64,000 nt of DNA from the NCBI GenBank assembly GCA_020725555.1, contig DYEU01000015.1, positions 120,688 through 184,687 on the forward strand. The letters run 5' to 3'. The notes under the pieces were generated by a model. It was not told where the DNA came from and did no database searches. It was given only the letters and a program-made list of their open reading frames with translations. The stretch comes from Desulfatibacillum sp. (GTDB lineage: Bacteria > Desulfobacterota > Desulfobacteria > Desulfobacterales > SpSt-501). Both the position numbers and the translations under genes were made by a program. This document shows, in pieces, positions 28,235 to 38,445 of this stretch (position 1 is its first letter; the number at the start of each line of letters is the position of its first letter).

Positions 28235-29269
28235 ATGTACAGAAATGTTGTTATTGCAGTGGGTTTGGTTGTCATGTGGCTTGCCGGGGGCGATGTTGCT
28301 CTGGCACTGGACCCCGTTCCTCAACAATCCGGCTTCAGCGGATCCATTCAGCCGGGGGCGGGGTATCTGAGCATCAAGAGCAATACGGTTGCGAAGGTGC
28401 TGAGCTTTGATCTGTCGGATAAGAGCATCAACAATCTCAACGACGAGCCCGACTCCGAGTCAGGAGCCATTTTCACGGTTCCCTACAAGCTGGCCTACAC
28501 CTTCGCCGGAACGCGCACCGAGCTCTTTTTGGGAACCGAGCTGGGGGATTTGCTCGCCTTCGACACGGCGCAGCAGCTGGGGATCAAGCAGGAGATGGGC
28601 GCCTTCGGGGTGTTGCAGGCCGGTCTGCTGTTCAGCGACCGGGTCAAGGTCTGGCGGGACCCGTATGTGACGGGGGGCAGCCGCGACGAGACCGGCCGCA
28701 AGGAGATGGGCTTGCAATTGGTCTGGGACAAGGTGCTGGGATCGAACTTCGAACTGGAATACTCGCTGCGCAACATCGACCTCACCAACGAGGCAAGCGG
28801 GCGCTCCCTCGCCCTCACCGCGGCGGAACGCGACCGCCTGGATCGCAACGGCACGGTGCACCGCGCCTCGGCCGGATACGGGTTCAAGTTTGGCAACCGG
28901 CACACGCTGACCCCTCGCCTCATGCTGTTCTACGAGGACCTGGACGGGGAGGCCATGGCGAACACCGGCGTGGATCTTCATTTGGCCTACGTCTACGAGC
29001 GGGACCCCGTCACCCTGGTGTTGAGCGCCTACGTGGGCGAGGCGGATTTCGACAAGAGCAACCCGATTTACAGCAAAACACGCGAAGATGACCGCTACGG
29101 AGCCACGGCCACGGTCTACTACACCAACCCCTGGGGCTGGCGGTTCCTGGGCAGCGAGGCCATGCGGTTTTTTGTGACCGGGGCCTACGTCGTCGTCGAC
29201 TCCAACATCGACTTCTACGACCAGGAGGCGGTGATGGGGTTGGCCGGAGTGGCCTTCCGCTGGAAGTGA
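28235..29269 (+). CDS. outer-membrane beta-barrel protein, DUF2860-like
   Basis: 344 residues with a signal peptide (cleavage near ALALDP). The mature start SGFSGSIQPGAGYLSIKSN and repeating amphipathic strands ending in an aromatic residue (AGVAFRWK at the C-terminus) mark an outer-membrane barrel. The opening resembles DUF2860 proteins of gamma-proteobacteria. CAGGAG precedes the ATG by eight bases. An operator-like palindrome just upstream ties it to the stress island. Substrate unknown. Confidence 0.75.
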   Translation: MYRNVVIAVGLVVMWLAGGDVALALDPVPQQSGFSGSIQPGAGYLSIKSNTVAKVLSFDLSDKSINNLNDEPDSESGAIFTVPYKLAYTFAGTRTELFLGTELGDLLAFDTAQQLGIKQEMGAFGVLQAGLLFSDRVKVWRDPYVTGGSRDETGRKEMGLQLVWDKVLGSNFELEYSLRNIDLTNEASGRSLALTAAERDRLDRNGTVHRASAGYGFKFGNRHTLTPRLMLFYEDLDGEAMANTGVDLHLAYVYERDPVTLVLSAYVGEADFDKSNPIYSKTREDDRYGATATVYYTNPWGWRFLGSEAMRFFVTGAYVVVDSNIDFYDQEAVMGLAGVAFRWK

Positions 29270-29367
29270 TCACACGACGGCAGGAAGGCGGGCGGCTTAC
29301 GACCTGACCGTTTTCTTGCCGTCATCGATCGAGCAGCCTGGGGGGGCAAGCGGGACATGGGTAGCAG

Positions 29368-30849
29368 ATGAAGACTTACCCGCTCACGATCTTTGTCAAG
29401 CGCGTTTTGCTGTTGCGGCTGGGGGTCGCAACCGTGGCGCTTGCTCTGACCGCCGGGGCGGCCACCTTTTTTTACCAGAGGGAGCGGCTCGGCCAGCAGG
29501 TCGCCGATATCGGCCGTCAAGGGATGGCCGTTCTGACTCGCCGGGTGATGGACATCGCCGAAAGTCAGAAAATCGAGCCTCCCGCCGCCCTGGTTCACGT
29601 TCTCGAGGCGGCCGCAGAAACGGCTGTCGCTTATCGTTCGGGCCGCTTTGTTTTCGTGCAGTTTCACGACCGCGCCGGAGCGGTGGTCGCAGAGGGGGGC
29701 GTGCCGGAACCCCGGATGGGTGAAGCAGGCCGGGCATTGGCGCAAGCACGGCCGATGGTTTTCCCCGAGGCCGATCGGGTCGAAACCGAAACCTATCGCC
29801 GCGAAGACGCCATGTTCGTTTTGAGTGTGATTCCGGTCGCCGACCGGCAGGGGGCCGTTCAGGGGTACGCCCGCGGGGTGTTCGCCGTTTCCGACGAAGC
29901 CGTCGAGCAGATGCGCGCTGCGGCGATGCGCAGCGTGCTGATCGTGGTTGCCATCGTCTGCGGAGTGACCGCGATGCTCTACCCGGTGATTCTGCGCTTG
30001 ACCCGGCGCTTGGCCGATTACTCATCCAGCCTGCTCGACGCCAATCTGGAAACGCTAGCGGTGCTGGGCAGCGCCATCGCCAAGCGCGATGCCGACACCG
30101 ACGCCCACAATTACCGGGTCGCGCTTTATGCCGTGCGCCTGGGCGAGGCGATCGACTTGGATGCGGAAGCGATGCGCGGATTGATCAAGGACGCTTTTAT
30201 CCATGATGTCGGTAAAATCGGGATTCCCGATGCCGTGCTGCGCAAACCCGGGCGTCTCGATGCGGAAGAGGTTCGGATCATGCAGACCCATGTGGAGCTC
30301 GGCGTCGAAATCGTGAACCGGGCCTCCTGGCTGCGGGACGGTATCCCGGTGGTGGCGGGCCACCACGAAAAGTATGACGGCGGCGGGTACCCTCACGGGG
30401 CGCGGGCGCAGGAGATTCCGCTGGCGGCGCGGATTTTCGCAATCGTCGATGTGTTCGATGCGCTCACCTCCGAGCGGCCCTACAAGAAGCCTCTCGGCTT
30501 CGAGGAGACCATGGCGATTCTCAACCAGGGCCGGGGAGCGCATTTCGACCCGTCTCTGCTGAACGTGTTTGGCGGCATCGCACGCGAGCTCTACGAAACC
30601 TATGCGGGCCCTGCCGGGGGCGGGTTGCGGACGGCTTTGTCCGCGGCTGTGGATCGGTATTTTGCAGCCGGGATGGAGTCGCTCTTTTACGGACAGGCAC
30701 GAGGAGCCGGACCTTCCACCCTACAAAACGATGGGGGATCATGTGAAAGCGACGCGTATGCTCATCCCGATGTTTTTGCTGGCCGTCGTGTGGCTGATGT
30801 CGGGCTGTCAGGAGGAGAAAAAGGCAGCTGCACCTCCGCCCCCTCCTGA
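29368..30849 (+). CDS. membrane-bound HD-GYP phosphodiesterase
   Basis: 493 residues. A transmembrane helix near residues 13-35, a periplasmic sensor region to about 190, a second helix (SVLIVVAIVCGVTAMLYPVIL) and an HD-GYP domain with KRDADTDAHNYRV, FIHDVGKIGIPD (HD near residue 279) and HHEKYDGGGYP (GYP). It should hydrolyse c-di-GMP to GMP. The last 35 codons overlap the next gene by 107 bp and do not resemble the family, so a frameshift near the 3' end is possible. Together with the GGDEF protein at 8.9 kb it shows c-di-GMP signalling in this organism. Confidence 0.9.
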   Translation: MKTYPLTIFVKRVLLLRLGVATVALALTAGAATFFYQRERLGQQVADIGRQGMAVLTRRVMDIAESQKIEPPAALVHVLEAAAETAVAYRSGRFVFVQFHDRAGAVVAEGGVPEPRMGEAGRALAQARPMVFPEADRVETETYRREDAMFVLSVIPVADRQGAVQGYARGVFAVSDEAVEQMRAAAMRSVLIVVAIVCGVTAMLYPVILRLTRRLADYSSSLLDANLETLAVLGSAIAKRDADTDAHNYRVALYAVRLGEAIDLDAEAMRGLIKDAFIHDVGKIGIPDAVLRKPGRLDAEEVRIMQTHVELGVEIVNRASWLRDGIPVVAGHHEKYDGGGYPHGARAQEIPLAARIFAIVDVFDALTSERPYKKPLGFEETMAILNQGRGAHFDPSLLNVFGGIARELYETYAGPAGGGLRTALSAAVDRYFAAGMESLFYGQARGAGPSTLQNDGGSCESDAYAHPDVFAGRRVADVGLSGGEKGSCTSAPS

Positions 30850-31876
30850 GGTGGGGGTGGCGGAGGTGATCCAGAAGGACGTCCCGATCTACCAGGAGTG
30901 GGTCGCCACCATGGACGGCCTGGTGAATGCCACCATTCTGGCACAGGTTCAAGGCTACCTCATCAAGCAGAACTACAAGGAGGGGGACTTCGTCAAAAAG
31001 GGCACCCTGCTCTTCGAGATCGACCCTCGGCCCTTTCAGGCCGCGTTGGATGAGGCAAAAGCCGCCCTGGCCAAGCAGCAGGCGGTGCTGAAGGCGGCCC
31101 AGGCCAACCTGAACCGCATCCTGCCGCTTGCCGCAGCCAATGCCGTCAGCCAGCGGGACAAGGACAACGCCATGGCCTCCGTGCAGAGCGCCGAAGCCCA
31201 AGTGCTGGCCTCCCAGGCCCAGGTACGCAAAGCCGAGCTCGATTTGAGTTTCACGAAGATCACCTCGCCGATCGATGGGATCGCCGGCGCCGCCAAAGCC
31301 CAGATCGGCGACCTGGTCGGAACTCCACAGGCGCAGGTGTTGACCACCGTCTCCACGGTGAACCCGATCAAAGTCTATGTTCCCATCAGCGAGCGTGAGT
31401 ACCTGCAGGCTGTAGAAAAATCGAAACAAGAACGGCAGGGGGAGCCACAGAAGACGAGCTTCGAACTGATCTTGGCCGACGGCAGCACCTGGCCCCAGAA
31501 GGGGACCTTCGCGTTTGCAGACCGTCAGGTGGATGCCCAGACCGGCACCATCCGCGCGGCCATTCTCTTTCCCAACGGCGAGAATATCCTGCGGCCGGGA
31601 CAATATGCCAAGGTGCGGGCCTTGATGCGGACGGAAAAAGGAGCGCTGCTGGTGCCCCAGCGCGCGGTCGGCGAGCTGCAGGGCAGCTACCAGGTGGCGG
31701 TGGTGGATGGCGAAAACACCGTGCAGATCCGCGGCGTCACGGTCGGCGATCGCATCGGGAATCTGTGGGTGATCCGGGAAGGGCTGAAGCCGGGAGATCG
31801 GGTGGTGGCCGAGGGGATCCAGAAGGTAGGCAACGGCGTCAAGGTGACGCCCAAACCCTACGTGCCGAAGTCGTAG
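30743..31876 (+). CDS. RND efflux periplasmic adaptor (membrane fusion protein)
   Basis: 377 residues from GTG 30743, which has GGGGGA four bases upstream. The lipobox LMSGC anchors it to the inner membrane. The lipoyl half-motifs VNATILAQVQGYLIKQNYKEGDFV and LSFTKITSPIDGIAG flank a hairpin of about 80 residues (QAALDEAKAALAKQQAVL). The C-terminal barrel ends VTVGDRIGNLWVIREGLKPGDRVV. It matches AcrA/MexA adaptors and is followed by the RND pump and outer-membrane factor, forming a complete tripartite system. No regulator gene is adjacent. Confidence 0.94.
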   Translation: MKATRMLIPMFLLAVVWLMSGCQEEKKAAAPPPPPEVGVAEVIQKDVPIYQEWVATMDGLVNATILAQVQGYLIKQNYKEGDFVKKGTLLFEIDPRPFQAALDEAKAALAKQQAVLKAAQANLNRILPLAAANAVSQRDKDNAMASVQSAEAQVLASQAQVRKAELDLSFTKITSPIDGIAGAAKAQIGDLVGTPQAQVLTTVSTVNPIKVYVPISEREYLQAVEKSKQERQGEPQKTSFELILADGSTWPQKGTFAFADRQVDAQTGTIRAAILFPNGENILRPGQYAKVRALMRTEKGALLVPQRAVGELQGSYQVAVVDGENTVQIRGVTVGDRIGNLWVIREGLKPGDRVVAEGIQKVGNGVKVTPKPYVPKS

Positions 31877-32046
31877 CCGCGGTTTGGCATGCGCTTCGAA
31901 TGGCCCCGATCGCTTTGTGGGGGGGGTGAGACGGGGCGGGGCCGCCGTTCAATCATGGCTGGAAGCCGCTCCCACGCGAATTGATTGCCCATTGGGGGCA
32001 TAGGAATCAAGCCGGACTTACTTCATCGCCGAAAGATTGATCCATC

Positions 32047-35000
32047 ATGGCTAAATTTTTCGTCAACCGGCCGATCGTGGCGATCGTGATCTCCGTCATT
32101 TTCGTCATCGTGGGCGCTGTTGCCATCCTGGGACTGCCGATCGCCCAATACCCGGACATCGTTCCTCCTGAGATCGTGATCAACACCACGTATGTCGGCG
32201 CCGATGCCCAGACCGTGGAACAGTCGGTGGCCACCCCCATCGAGCAGGAGATGAGCGGGGTGGACAACATGAATTACATGTACTCGCTCAACGCCAACAA
32301 CGGCGAACTCAAGCTCTACGTGAATTTCGACGTCAAGACCGATCCCAATATCGACCAGGTGCTGACGCAGATACGCAAGTCTCAGGCGGACTCGAAGCTG
32401 CCCGCCGAGGTGCGCGACTACGGGGTCACGGTCAAAAAGTCGACCTCCTCCCCGCTCATGCTGGTCGCACTCTCCTCGCCGGGCGAAAGCTACGACGCCA
32501 CGTTCCTCGCCAACTACGCCTACATCAACCTGAACGACCAGCTCACGCGCGTGCCGGGAATCGCGAGCGTCACCGTCTTCGGCGCCGGGCAGTACGCCAT
32601 GCGCCTATGGGTCAGGCCGGACCAGCTTGCCAAGCTCAACATCACGGTGCCGGAGATCGTGGACGCCATCAAGCAGCAGAACACGGTCAATCCGGCCGGT
32701 CAGGTCGGGGCCGAGCCGGCGCCGCCCGGAATCGAGTTTACCTACGCCATCCGCGCCCAGGGCCGCCTGGAGACGCCCGAGGAGTTCGCGCGCATCGTGC
32801 TGCGCGCCAACCCGGACGGCTCGCTCGTGCGCCTGGCGGACGTCGCGCGCATCGAGCTGGGCTCCCAGACCTACGCCAATGTCGGCCGATTGAACGGCAA
32901 GCCCGGAGCCATTCTCGCCCTCTACCAGCTGCCGGGGTCGAATGCCATCGCCGCCGTGGACGGCGTCACGCGGCTGATGGAGGAGGTCAAGAAGAACTTT
33001 CCGTCCGACCTGGAGTACAGCATCGCGCTCGACACCACCCAATCCGTGCGCGAGGGCATCAAGGAGATCCTGCACACCCTCTTCGAGGCGCTCGTGCTCG
33101 TGATCATCGTGGTCTTCATCTTCCTGCAGGGCTGGCGCGCCACCCTGATTCCGGCGCTCGCCGTGCCGGTGTCGCTCATCGGCACCTTCGCCATGTTCCC
33201 GCTCCTCGGGTTTTCGATCAACACGATCGCCCTCATGGGGCTGGTGCTCGCCATCGGGCTCGTCGTGGACGACGCCATCGTGGTGGTGGAGGCGGTCGAG
33301 CACCACATCGAACACGGCCTGTCTCCGCGCGAGGCCACCATCAAGGCCATGGAGGAGGTCTCCGGGCCGGTGGTGGCGATCGCGCTGGTGCTCTCGGCCG
33401 TGTTTCTGCCGACCCTCTTCATCCCCGGGATCACCGGCAAGCTCTACCAGCAGTTTGCGGTGACCATCGCGATCTCCGTCATCATCTCGGCCTTCAACGC
33501 CCTCACCTTGAGCCCCGCACTCTCTTCCCTGATTCTCAAGCCCAAGAAGAAGGCCCGCGGGCCCCTCGGGGCGTTCTATCGCGGGTTCAACACCCTTTTC
33601 GGCCGGGCCACCAACGGGTACGTGACGCTCTGCGGCTGGTTCATCCGCAAGTTCGTGATCAGCCTGCTCTTGCTCGTCATCATGACCGCCGGCATCGGCG
33701 TCATTGGCAAACGCGTGCCCGGCGGGTTTTTGCCGGAGGAGGACCAGGGATATCTCTATGCCGGCATCCAGCTTCCGGACGCCGCTTCGCTGCAGCGCAC
33801 CGACGCCGCCACCCGGGAGCTTGAGAAAATCATTATGGAGACCCCCGGGGTGCAGTATTGCACCACGGTGGTTGGTTACAGCATGCTCTCCGGGGTGACG
33901 AACACCTACAGCGGCTTTTTTTTCATCACGCTTAAGCCCTGGCACGAGCGCAAGGCCCCCGAGGAGAAATACGGGGCCATCCTGGCGAGCCTGAACCGGC
34001 GCATGGGTGAGATTCCCCAAGGGGTCGCCTTTGCCTTCTCGCCGCCGGCCATCCCCGGCATCGGCACCGCAGGGGGGGTGACCTTCATCTTGGAGGACCG
34101 CGCCGGCAAAGACATCGCCTTTCTTTGGGAAAACACCCGGAAGTTTCTGGAAGAGGCGAGGAAGCGGCCGGAGATCGCGCGCGCGACCACCACCTTCCTG
34201 CCCACCGTGCCCCAGATCTTTGTCGATGTGGACCGCGACAAGGTGCTGAAGCAGGGCGTCGATTTAAACCAGGTCTACCGCACCCTGCAGGCTTTCATGG
34301 GCGGCTACTTCGTCAACTACTTCAACCGCTTCGGCCGCCAGTGGCAGGTCTATGTCCAGGCCGAGGGCGAGTACCGCACCCAGGCCGAGCAGCTCGGCCA
34401 GTTCTACGTGCGCAACGACGCCGGCACCACCGTTCCGCTCTCGGCCGTCACGGCGATTGAGCAGCGCACCGGGCCCGAGTTTACCATGCGCTACAACCTC
34501 TACCGCTCGGCCCAGGTGAACGTCGTCTCCGCGCCGGGCTTCAGCTCGGCCCAGGCCATGGGTGCGCTCGAGGAGGTGTTCGCTCAGAGCATGCCGCGGG
34601 AGATGGGATATGATTACCTGGGCATGAGCTTCCAGGAGAAAAAGGCCCTGGAAGGAGTGCCTGTCGCGGCGATCTTCGCCCTCTCGCTGGTCTTCGTCTT
34701 TCTGATTCTTGCGGCACAGTACGAAAGCTGGTCGCTGCCCTTCAGCGTGCTCCTGGGCACCCCGATCGCCGTGCTGGGGGCCTTCGCGGGGATTTTCATG
34801 CGCCAGATGGAATTCAACCTTTACGCCCAGATCGGACTGATCATGTTGATCGGGCTTGCGGCCAAGAACGCCATTTTGATCGTGGAGTTCGCCAAGGTGG
34901 AGTACGAGAAGGGCAAATCGATCGTGGATGCGGCGCTCGAGGGAGCGCGGCTGCGCCTGCGGCCGATCCTGATGACGAGTTTCGCCTTCATTCTGGGATG

Positions 35001-35223
35001 CGTGCCGCTCGCCGTCGCCTCCGGGGCGGGCGCCGTCGCGCGCCAGGTGATGGGCACCGGGGTCATCGGCGGCATGCTGGCGGCAAGCTTCATCGCCATC
35101 TTCCTCATCCCCATGACCTTCTACATCGTAGAAAGGCTCACCCACCGGCAAGGAAGCTCGCCGTCTGCGCACGTGACGGTCGCGGACCCGCACACGCCCC
35201 AGAACGGAGGAGAGCATGCCTAA
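32047..35223 (+). CDS. RND efflux pump permease (HAE1/AcrB type)
   Basis: 1058 residues, typical for AcrB/MexB. The start [36 protein letters not shown] is canonical. TM4 has the proton-relay [21 protein letters not shown] (adjacent Asp pair), and the second repeat has [15 protein letters not shown] with the conserved lysine. The two large periplasmic loops of the porter domain are complete. It should export hydrophobic or amphipathic compounds using the proton gradient. Its stop overlaps the start of the outer-membrane factor by 8 bp. Confidence 0.96.
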   Translation: MAKFFVNRPIVAIVISVIFVIVGAVAILGLPIAQYPDIVPPEIVINTTYVGADAQTVEQSVATPIEQEMSGVDNMNYMYSLNANNGELKLYVNFDVKTDPNIDQVLTQIRKSQADSKLPAEVRDYGVTVKKSTSSPLMLVALSSPGESYDATFLANYAYINLNDQLTRVPGIASVTVFGAGQYAMRLWVRPDQLAKLNITVPEIVDAIKQQNTVNPAGQVGAEPAPPGIEFTYAIRAQGRLETPEEFARIVLRANPDGSLVRLADVARIELGSQTYANVGRLNGKPGAILALYQLPGSNAIAAVDGVTRLMEEVKKNFPSDLEYSIALDTTQSVREGIKEILHTLFEALVLVIIVVFIFLQGWRATLIPALAVPVSLIGTFAMFPLLGFSINTIALMGLVLAIGLVVDDAIVVVEAVEHHIEHGLSPREATIKAMEEVSGPVVAIALVLSAVFLPTLFIPGITGKLYQQFAVTIAISVIISAFNALTLSPALSSLILKPKKKARGPLGAFYRGFNTLFGRATNGYVTLCGWFIRKFVISLLLLVIMTAGIGVIGKRVPGGFLPEEDQGYLYAGIQLPDAASLQRTDAATRELEKIIMETPGVQYCTTVVGYSMLSGVTNTYSGFFFITLKPWHERKAPEEKYGAILASLNRRMGEIPQGVAFAFSPPAIPGIGTAGGVTFILEDRAGKDIAFLWENTRKFLEEARKRPEIARATTTFLPTVPQIFVDVDRDKVLKQGVDLNQVYRTLQAFMGGYFVNYFNRFGRQWQVYVQAEGEYRTQAEQLGQFYVRNDAGTTVPLSAVTAIEQRTGPEFTMRYNLYRSAQVNVVSAPGFSSAQAMGALEEVFAQSMPREMGYDYLGMSFQEKKALEGVPVAAIFALSLVFVFLILAAQYESWSLPFSVLLGTPIAVLGAFAGIFMRQMEFNLYAQIGLIMLIGLAAKNAILIVEFAKVEYEKGKSIVDAALEGARLRLRPILMTSFAFILGCVPLAVASGAGAVARQVMGTGVIGGMLAASFIAIFLIPMTFYIVERLTHRQGSSPSAHVTVADPHTPQNGGEHA

Positions 35224-36658
35224 GCGCATTCTGGGTGGAATCCTCCTGGCGCTTCTGACCGGCTGCGTGACGGTCGGCCCGGACTACCAGCGGCCGGCGG
35301 CCGATACACCCGCGACCTGGCGGTTTGAAGCCAAAGAGGTCCAGGATCTCGCCGACATGGCCTGGTGGGAGCAGTTCAAGGACCCGGTATTGAACCGCCT
35401 GGTGCGCACGGCCTTGAACGAGAACAAGGACCTGTCGATTGCATCAGCGCGCATCGAGGAGTTCTTCGGGCGCTATTTTGCGACGCGCGGGGATCAGTTC
35501 CCTGCGGCCGGCGGAAGTGCCGATGCGTTTCGCCAGCGCGCGAGCGAAAAGGGGCCGGCCCGCATCGACGGCAAGCACAACCCTTACCCGCAGTACGAAA
35601 CGCTTCTCAACGCCGCCTGGGAGATCGACTTCTGGGGCAAGTACCGCCGGGCGACCGAGGCGGCCCGCGCCGAGCTGCTGAGCACCGAAGAGGCCCGGCG
35701 AACCGTGGTCCTCACGCTGGTCAGCGCGGTGGCGACCGCCTACGTGGACATTCGGGCGCTGGACAAGCAGCTTGTGATCACGCAGCGCACCGCCGCGAGC
35801 CGCCGGGAGACCCTGGAGCTTTTCGGCCTGCGCTTTCAACGAGGAATCATCTCCGAGGTGGATTTGAGCCAGGCGGAATCCGAGTACGAGGATGCGCTCG
35901 CGCGCATTCCGGAGATCGAGCGCGCCATCGGCCAAACGGAACATGCCCTGAGCGTGCTCCTCGGGCGCACGCCCGGGGGCATCCCGCGCGGCGTGAGCCT
36001 CGATGAGCTTGCCATGCCGGCGGTCCCGGCGGGGCTCCCCTCCGACCTGCTGGAGCGGCGGCCGGACATCCGCCGGGCCGAGCAGCTGCTGGTTGCCGCC
36101 AATGCCCGCATCGGGGTGGCCAAATCGCTCTATTTTCCGAGCATATCCCTCACGGGCGCTTTCGGCACGGTGAGCACCGACCTGTCGAATCTCTTCACCT
36201 CGGCCTCCCGGACGTGGAATTACGGGGTCCCGGTGAACGTACCGCTTTTTACGGCCGGTCGGATCGGCGGGGAAGTCAAGGCCGCCGAGGCCGCCCAACA
36301 GCAGGCCGTTTTGAACTACCAGCAGGCTGTGCTCATCGCGCTGCGCGAAGTCGACGATGCGCTGCTCGACCGCAGCAAGAGCGGAGAGCGCCTGGCTGCG
36401 CTCCGCCGGCAGCTCAGGGCGCTGCAAAACTACGCCCGGCTTGCGCGCCTGCGCTACGACGAGGGGTACACGAGTTACCTCGAGGTGCTGGACGCCGACC
36501 GCAGCCTCTTCAACGTCGAGCTCTCCTACGCCAATGGTCAGAACACCCTTTTCCGCGCGCTCATCAATATCTACAAGTCCATGGGAGGGGGATGGGTGGA
36601 TGCTGCAGCGGCCTCGGCGCCGATGCACCCGGTGAAGGAGGCCGGCTTTCTCCCTTAG
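35216..36658 (+). CDS. outer-membrane efflux factor (OprM/NodT family)
   Basis: 480 residues. Lipobox LLTGC followed by [10 protein letters not shown], the invariant N-terminal motif of OprM-like lipoproteins. Two repeats of the coiled-coil barrel are visible, with [36 protein letters not shown] in the second. It completes the tripartite pump, overlapping the permease gene by 8 bp. Confidence 0.95.
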   Translation: MPKRILGGILLALLTGCVTVGPDYQRPAADTPATWRFEAKEVQDLADMAWWEQFKDPVLNRLVRTALNENKDLSIASARIEEFFGRYFATRGDQFPAAGGSADAFRQRASEKGPARIDGKHNPYPQYETLLNAAWEIDFWGKYRRATEAARAELLSTEEARRTVVLTLVSAVATAYVDIRALDKQLVITQRTAASRRETLELFGLRFQRGIISEVDLSQAESEYEDALARIPEIERAIGQTEHALSVLLGRTPGGIPRGVSLDELAMPAVPAGLPSDLLERRPDIRRAEQLLVAANARIGVAKSLYFPSISLTGAFGTVSTDLSNLFTSASRTWNYGVPVNVPLFTAGRIGGEVKAAEAAQQQAVLNYQQAVLIALREVDDALLDRSKSGERLAALRRQLRALQNYARLARLRYDEGYTSYLEVLDADRSLFNVELSYANGQNTLFRALINIYKSMGGGWVDAAAASAPMHPVKEAGFLP

Positions 36659-36729
36659 GCACATCCGTATGCCGTCAGGCGGCCATGGCCCTCATTAACG
36701 TCTATCGCTCGCGAATGGTATGATCGGTC

Positions 36730-37830
36730 ATGTCACCGATTTTCGGGAAAATAGGGACGGCTGTCGCAGGAGCGATCGGGCTTTGCGCTTTTCTTCTTTT
36801 GCCGTGGACCGGTTTTGCTCAAGGCGAGGGAGCGGCAACCCGAAGCATCGTCGTAGGCGTTCTGCAGGCTCCGCCGGTCATGATGAAGGCCCCCGACGGC
36901 AAATGGAGCGGCATCGGCATCGAGGTGTGGGAAAATGTGGCGCATCGCATGGGGGTCGAGTTCGAATACCGGGAGTTCGGTGCGTTTGGGCCGCTGGTGG
37001 ATTCCCTTCAAAGCAAGACCATCGATCTCATCCCCTCCCTGCCGGTCGAGTTGAGGTTCGAATCGTCCATCGACTTCAGTCAATCCTACTTCAAATCGGG
37101 CCTGGCGATTGCGGTCCCGGCCGGGGCTGAAGGCTTTCGATGGCTCCGCTTTGCCGATGCCCTATTTTCAAAGGACATCCTGGGGGCGATCGGGTTTCTG
37201 CTGCTGCTTTCCGTGATCGCCGGCATCATCGTCTGGCTGTTTGAAAGACGGCGCAACCGCGAGATGTTCGACGGCAGCTTGCGGGGGCTTGGCAGCGGGG
37301 TGTGGTGGTCGGTGGTGACGATGAGCACCGTGGGCTATGGGGATAAGGCTCCCCAAACGGCCTGCGGGCGGTTGGTCGCGGTCGTCTGGATGCTCTTCTC
37401 GATCGTATTCATCGCCAACGTTACGGCCACCATCACCACATCGCTGACCTTAGAGGGGTTGCGGGGCAAGGTCCGCGGTTTCGGCGATCTAAACAACGCT
37501 CGGGTCGGAACCATCCCTCAGTCGGAAGGGCTGCATTTTCTAAGCAGACACGGAATCGCCACCATCCCCTTTGCTGACGTCCCGGAGGGGCTTGAGGCGG
37601 TCGCCGCAGGAATCATCGACGCTTTCGTGCTCAATGAACTGCTGCTCAAATATCAGGTTAAAAATGAGTTTCAGGGAAAAGTCCGGGTGCTTCCAGGCGT
37701 TTTCAATGACTATTTCGTGAGCATAGGGCTGCAGGAAAAAGCTCCGCTGCGCAAGCCGATCAACAAGGCGCTGCTGGCATTCATGAAAACCCCCGAATGG
37801 GTTGAGCTGCAGAAGCGCTATATTCCCTAA
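36730..37830 (+). CDS. ionotropic-glutamate-receptor-like potassium channel (GluR0 type)
   Basis: 366 residues. A signal peptide (to about FAQG) is followed by the first lobe of a type 3 solute-binding domain (VVGVLQAPPVMMKAPDGKWS...IDFSQSYFKSGLAIAVP). A transmembrane helix (ILGAIGFLLLLSVIAGIIVW), a pore loop with the K+ filter TVGYGD (residues 200-205) and a second membrane helix interrupt it. The second lobe then resumes (GFGDLNNARVGTIPQSEG...FNDYFVSIGLQEKAP). This split ligand-binding-domain/channel order is that of bacterial GluR0. The ligand is probably an amino acid; gating is inferred. Confidence 0.9.
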   Translation: MSPIFGKIGTAVAGAIGLCAFLLLPWTGFAQGEGAATRSIVVGVLQAPPVMMKAPDGKWSGIGIEVWENVAHRMGVEFEYREFGAFGPLVDSLQSKTIDLIPSLPVELRFESSIDFSQSYFKSGLAIAVPAGAEGFRWLRFADALFSKDILGAIGFLLLLSVIAGIIVWLFERRRNREMFDGSLRGLGSGVWWSVVTMSTVGYGDKAPQTACGRLVAVVWMLFSIVFIANVTATITTSLTLEGLRGKVRGFGDLNNARVGTIPQSEGLHFLSRHGIATIPFADVPEGLEAVAAGIIDAFVLNELLLKYQVKNEFQGKVRVLPGVFNDYFVSIGLQEKAPLRKPINKALLAFMKTPEWVELQKRYIP

Positions 37831-37836
37831 CCTCCT

Positions 37837-38445
37837 CTACTTTTTCATGCTCTGTATTTCCGAAGCGATTTCCCGGCTCAAGGCGGCGACCGCGCGGCTG
37901 TGGGCGGCGACCAGGCCTTCGTAGCCGGGAGCCTGGCACATTTCCTCGATCCGCGATTTTCGGACCGCCGTTTCCGCGTTTTCCTTCAGCCGCTTGATGC
38001 TCCAGAGCGCGCTGAGGACCACTTCCCCCTCGGGGCGACCGTCGAAGCGGTTGACGTGGACGGTCACGAGGAAGTCCGGCTCCAGGGCGATGTCGTCGGT
38101 CGCCGCGGCGCCGTCGACATCCTGGAGCAGGAGGTTCAGATTTTCCACCAGCACGCGGGAAAAGTCTTTCCTCAGGGCGCCCGCCCAGCGCTGATAATCG
38201 GAGATGCTCACCGTGGATTCGCCCTTGCGGACGACGATCTGCGGCCGTTCCAGGAGATCGGGCAAGGCGGCCGGCCGCACGGCGACGGCGAACTGCGGCT
38301 GGGCCGCGGACGCGGACGCGTAACGGGGGAGGGGGGCCAACGTGTAGTATTCCACCGGGGGGCTCGCGCTCCTGCAGCCGATGAACACCAGGGCGGCGCC
38401 GACAAACGCCGCAACGGCGGGACAGTGGCCAAGGATTGGTTTCAT
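37837..38445 (-). CDS. pqiC: PqiC-like ABC-transport auxiliary lipoprotein
   Basis: 202 residues. Signal peptide and lipobox (VFIGC), then VEYYTLAPLPR, the opening typical of PqiC/YmbA (DUF330). It should sit in the outer membrane and contact the PqiB needle for lipid transport across the periplasm. Its start overlaps the pqiB stop (ATGA at 38442-38445), so it is the last gene of the pqiA-pqiA-pqiB-pqiC operon. Converges with the channel gene with only 6 bp between stops. Confidence 0.88.
   Translation of the reverse strand: MKPILGHCPAVAAFVGAALVFIGCRSASPPVEYYTLAPLPRYASASAAQPQFAVAVRPAALPDLLERPQIVVRKGESTVSISDYQRWAGALRKDFSRVLVENLNLLLQDVDGAAATDDIALEPDFLVTVHVNRFDGRPEGEVVLSALWSIKRLKENAETAVRKSRIEEMCQAPGYEGLVAAHSRAVAALSREIASEIQSMKK

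Noticed and set aside
32605..34020. A 471-codon minus-strand frame inside the RND permease gene
   Set aside because: Antisense to a fully recognised permease; His/Asp/Gly-rich with no family signal.
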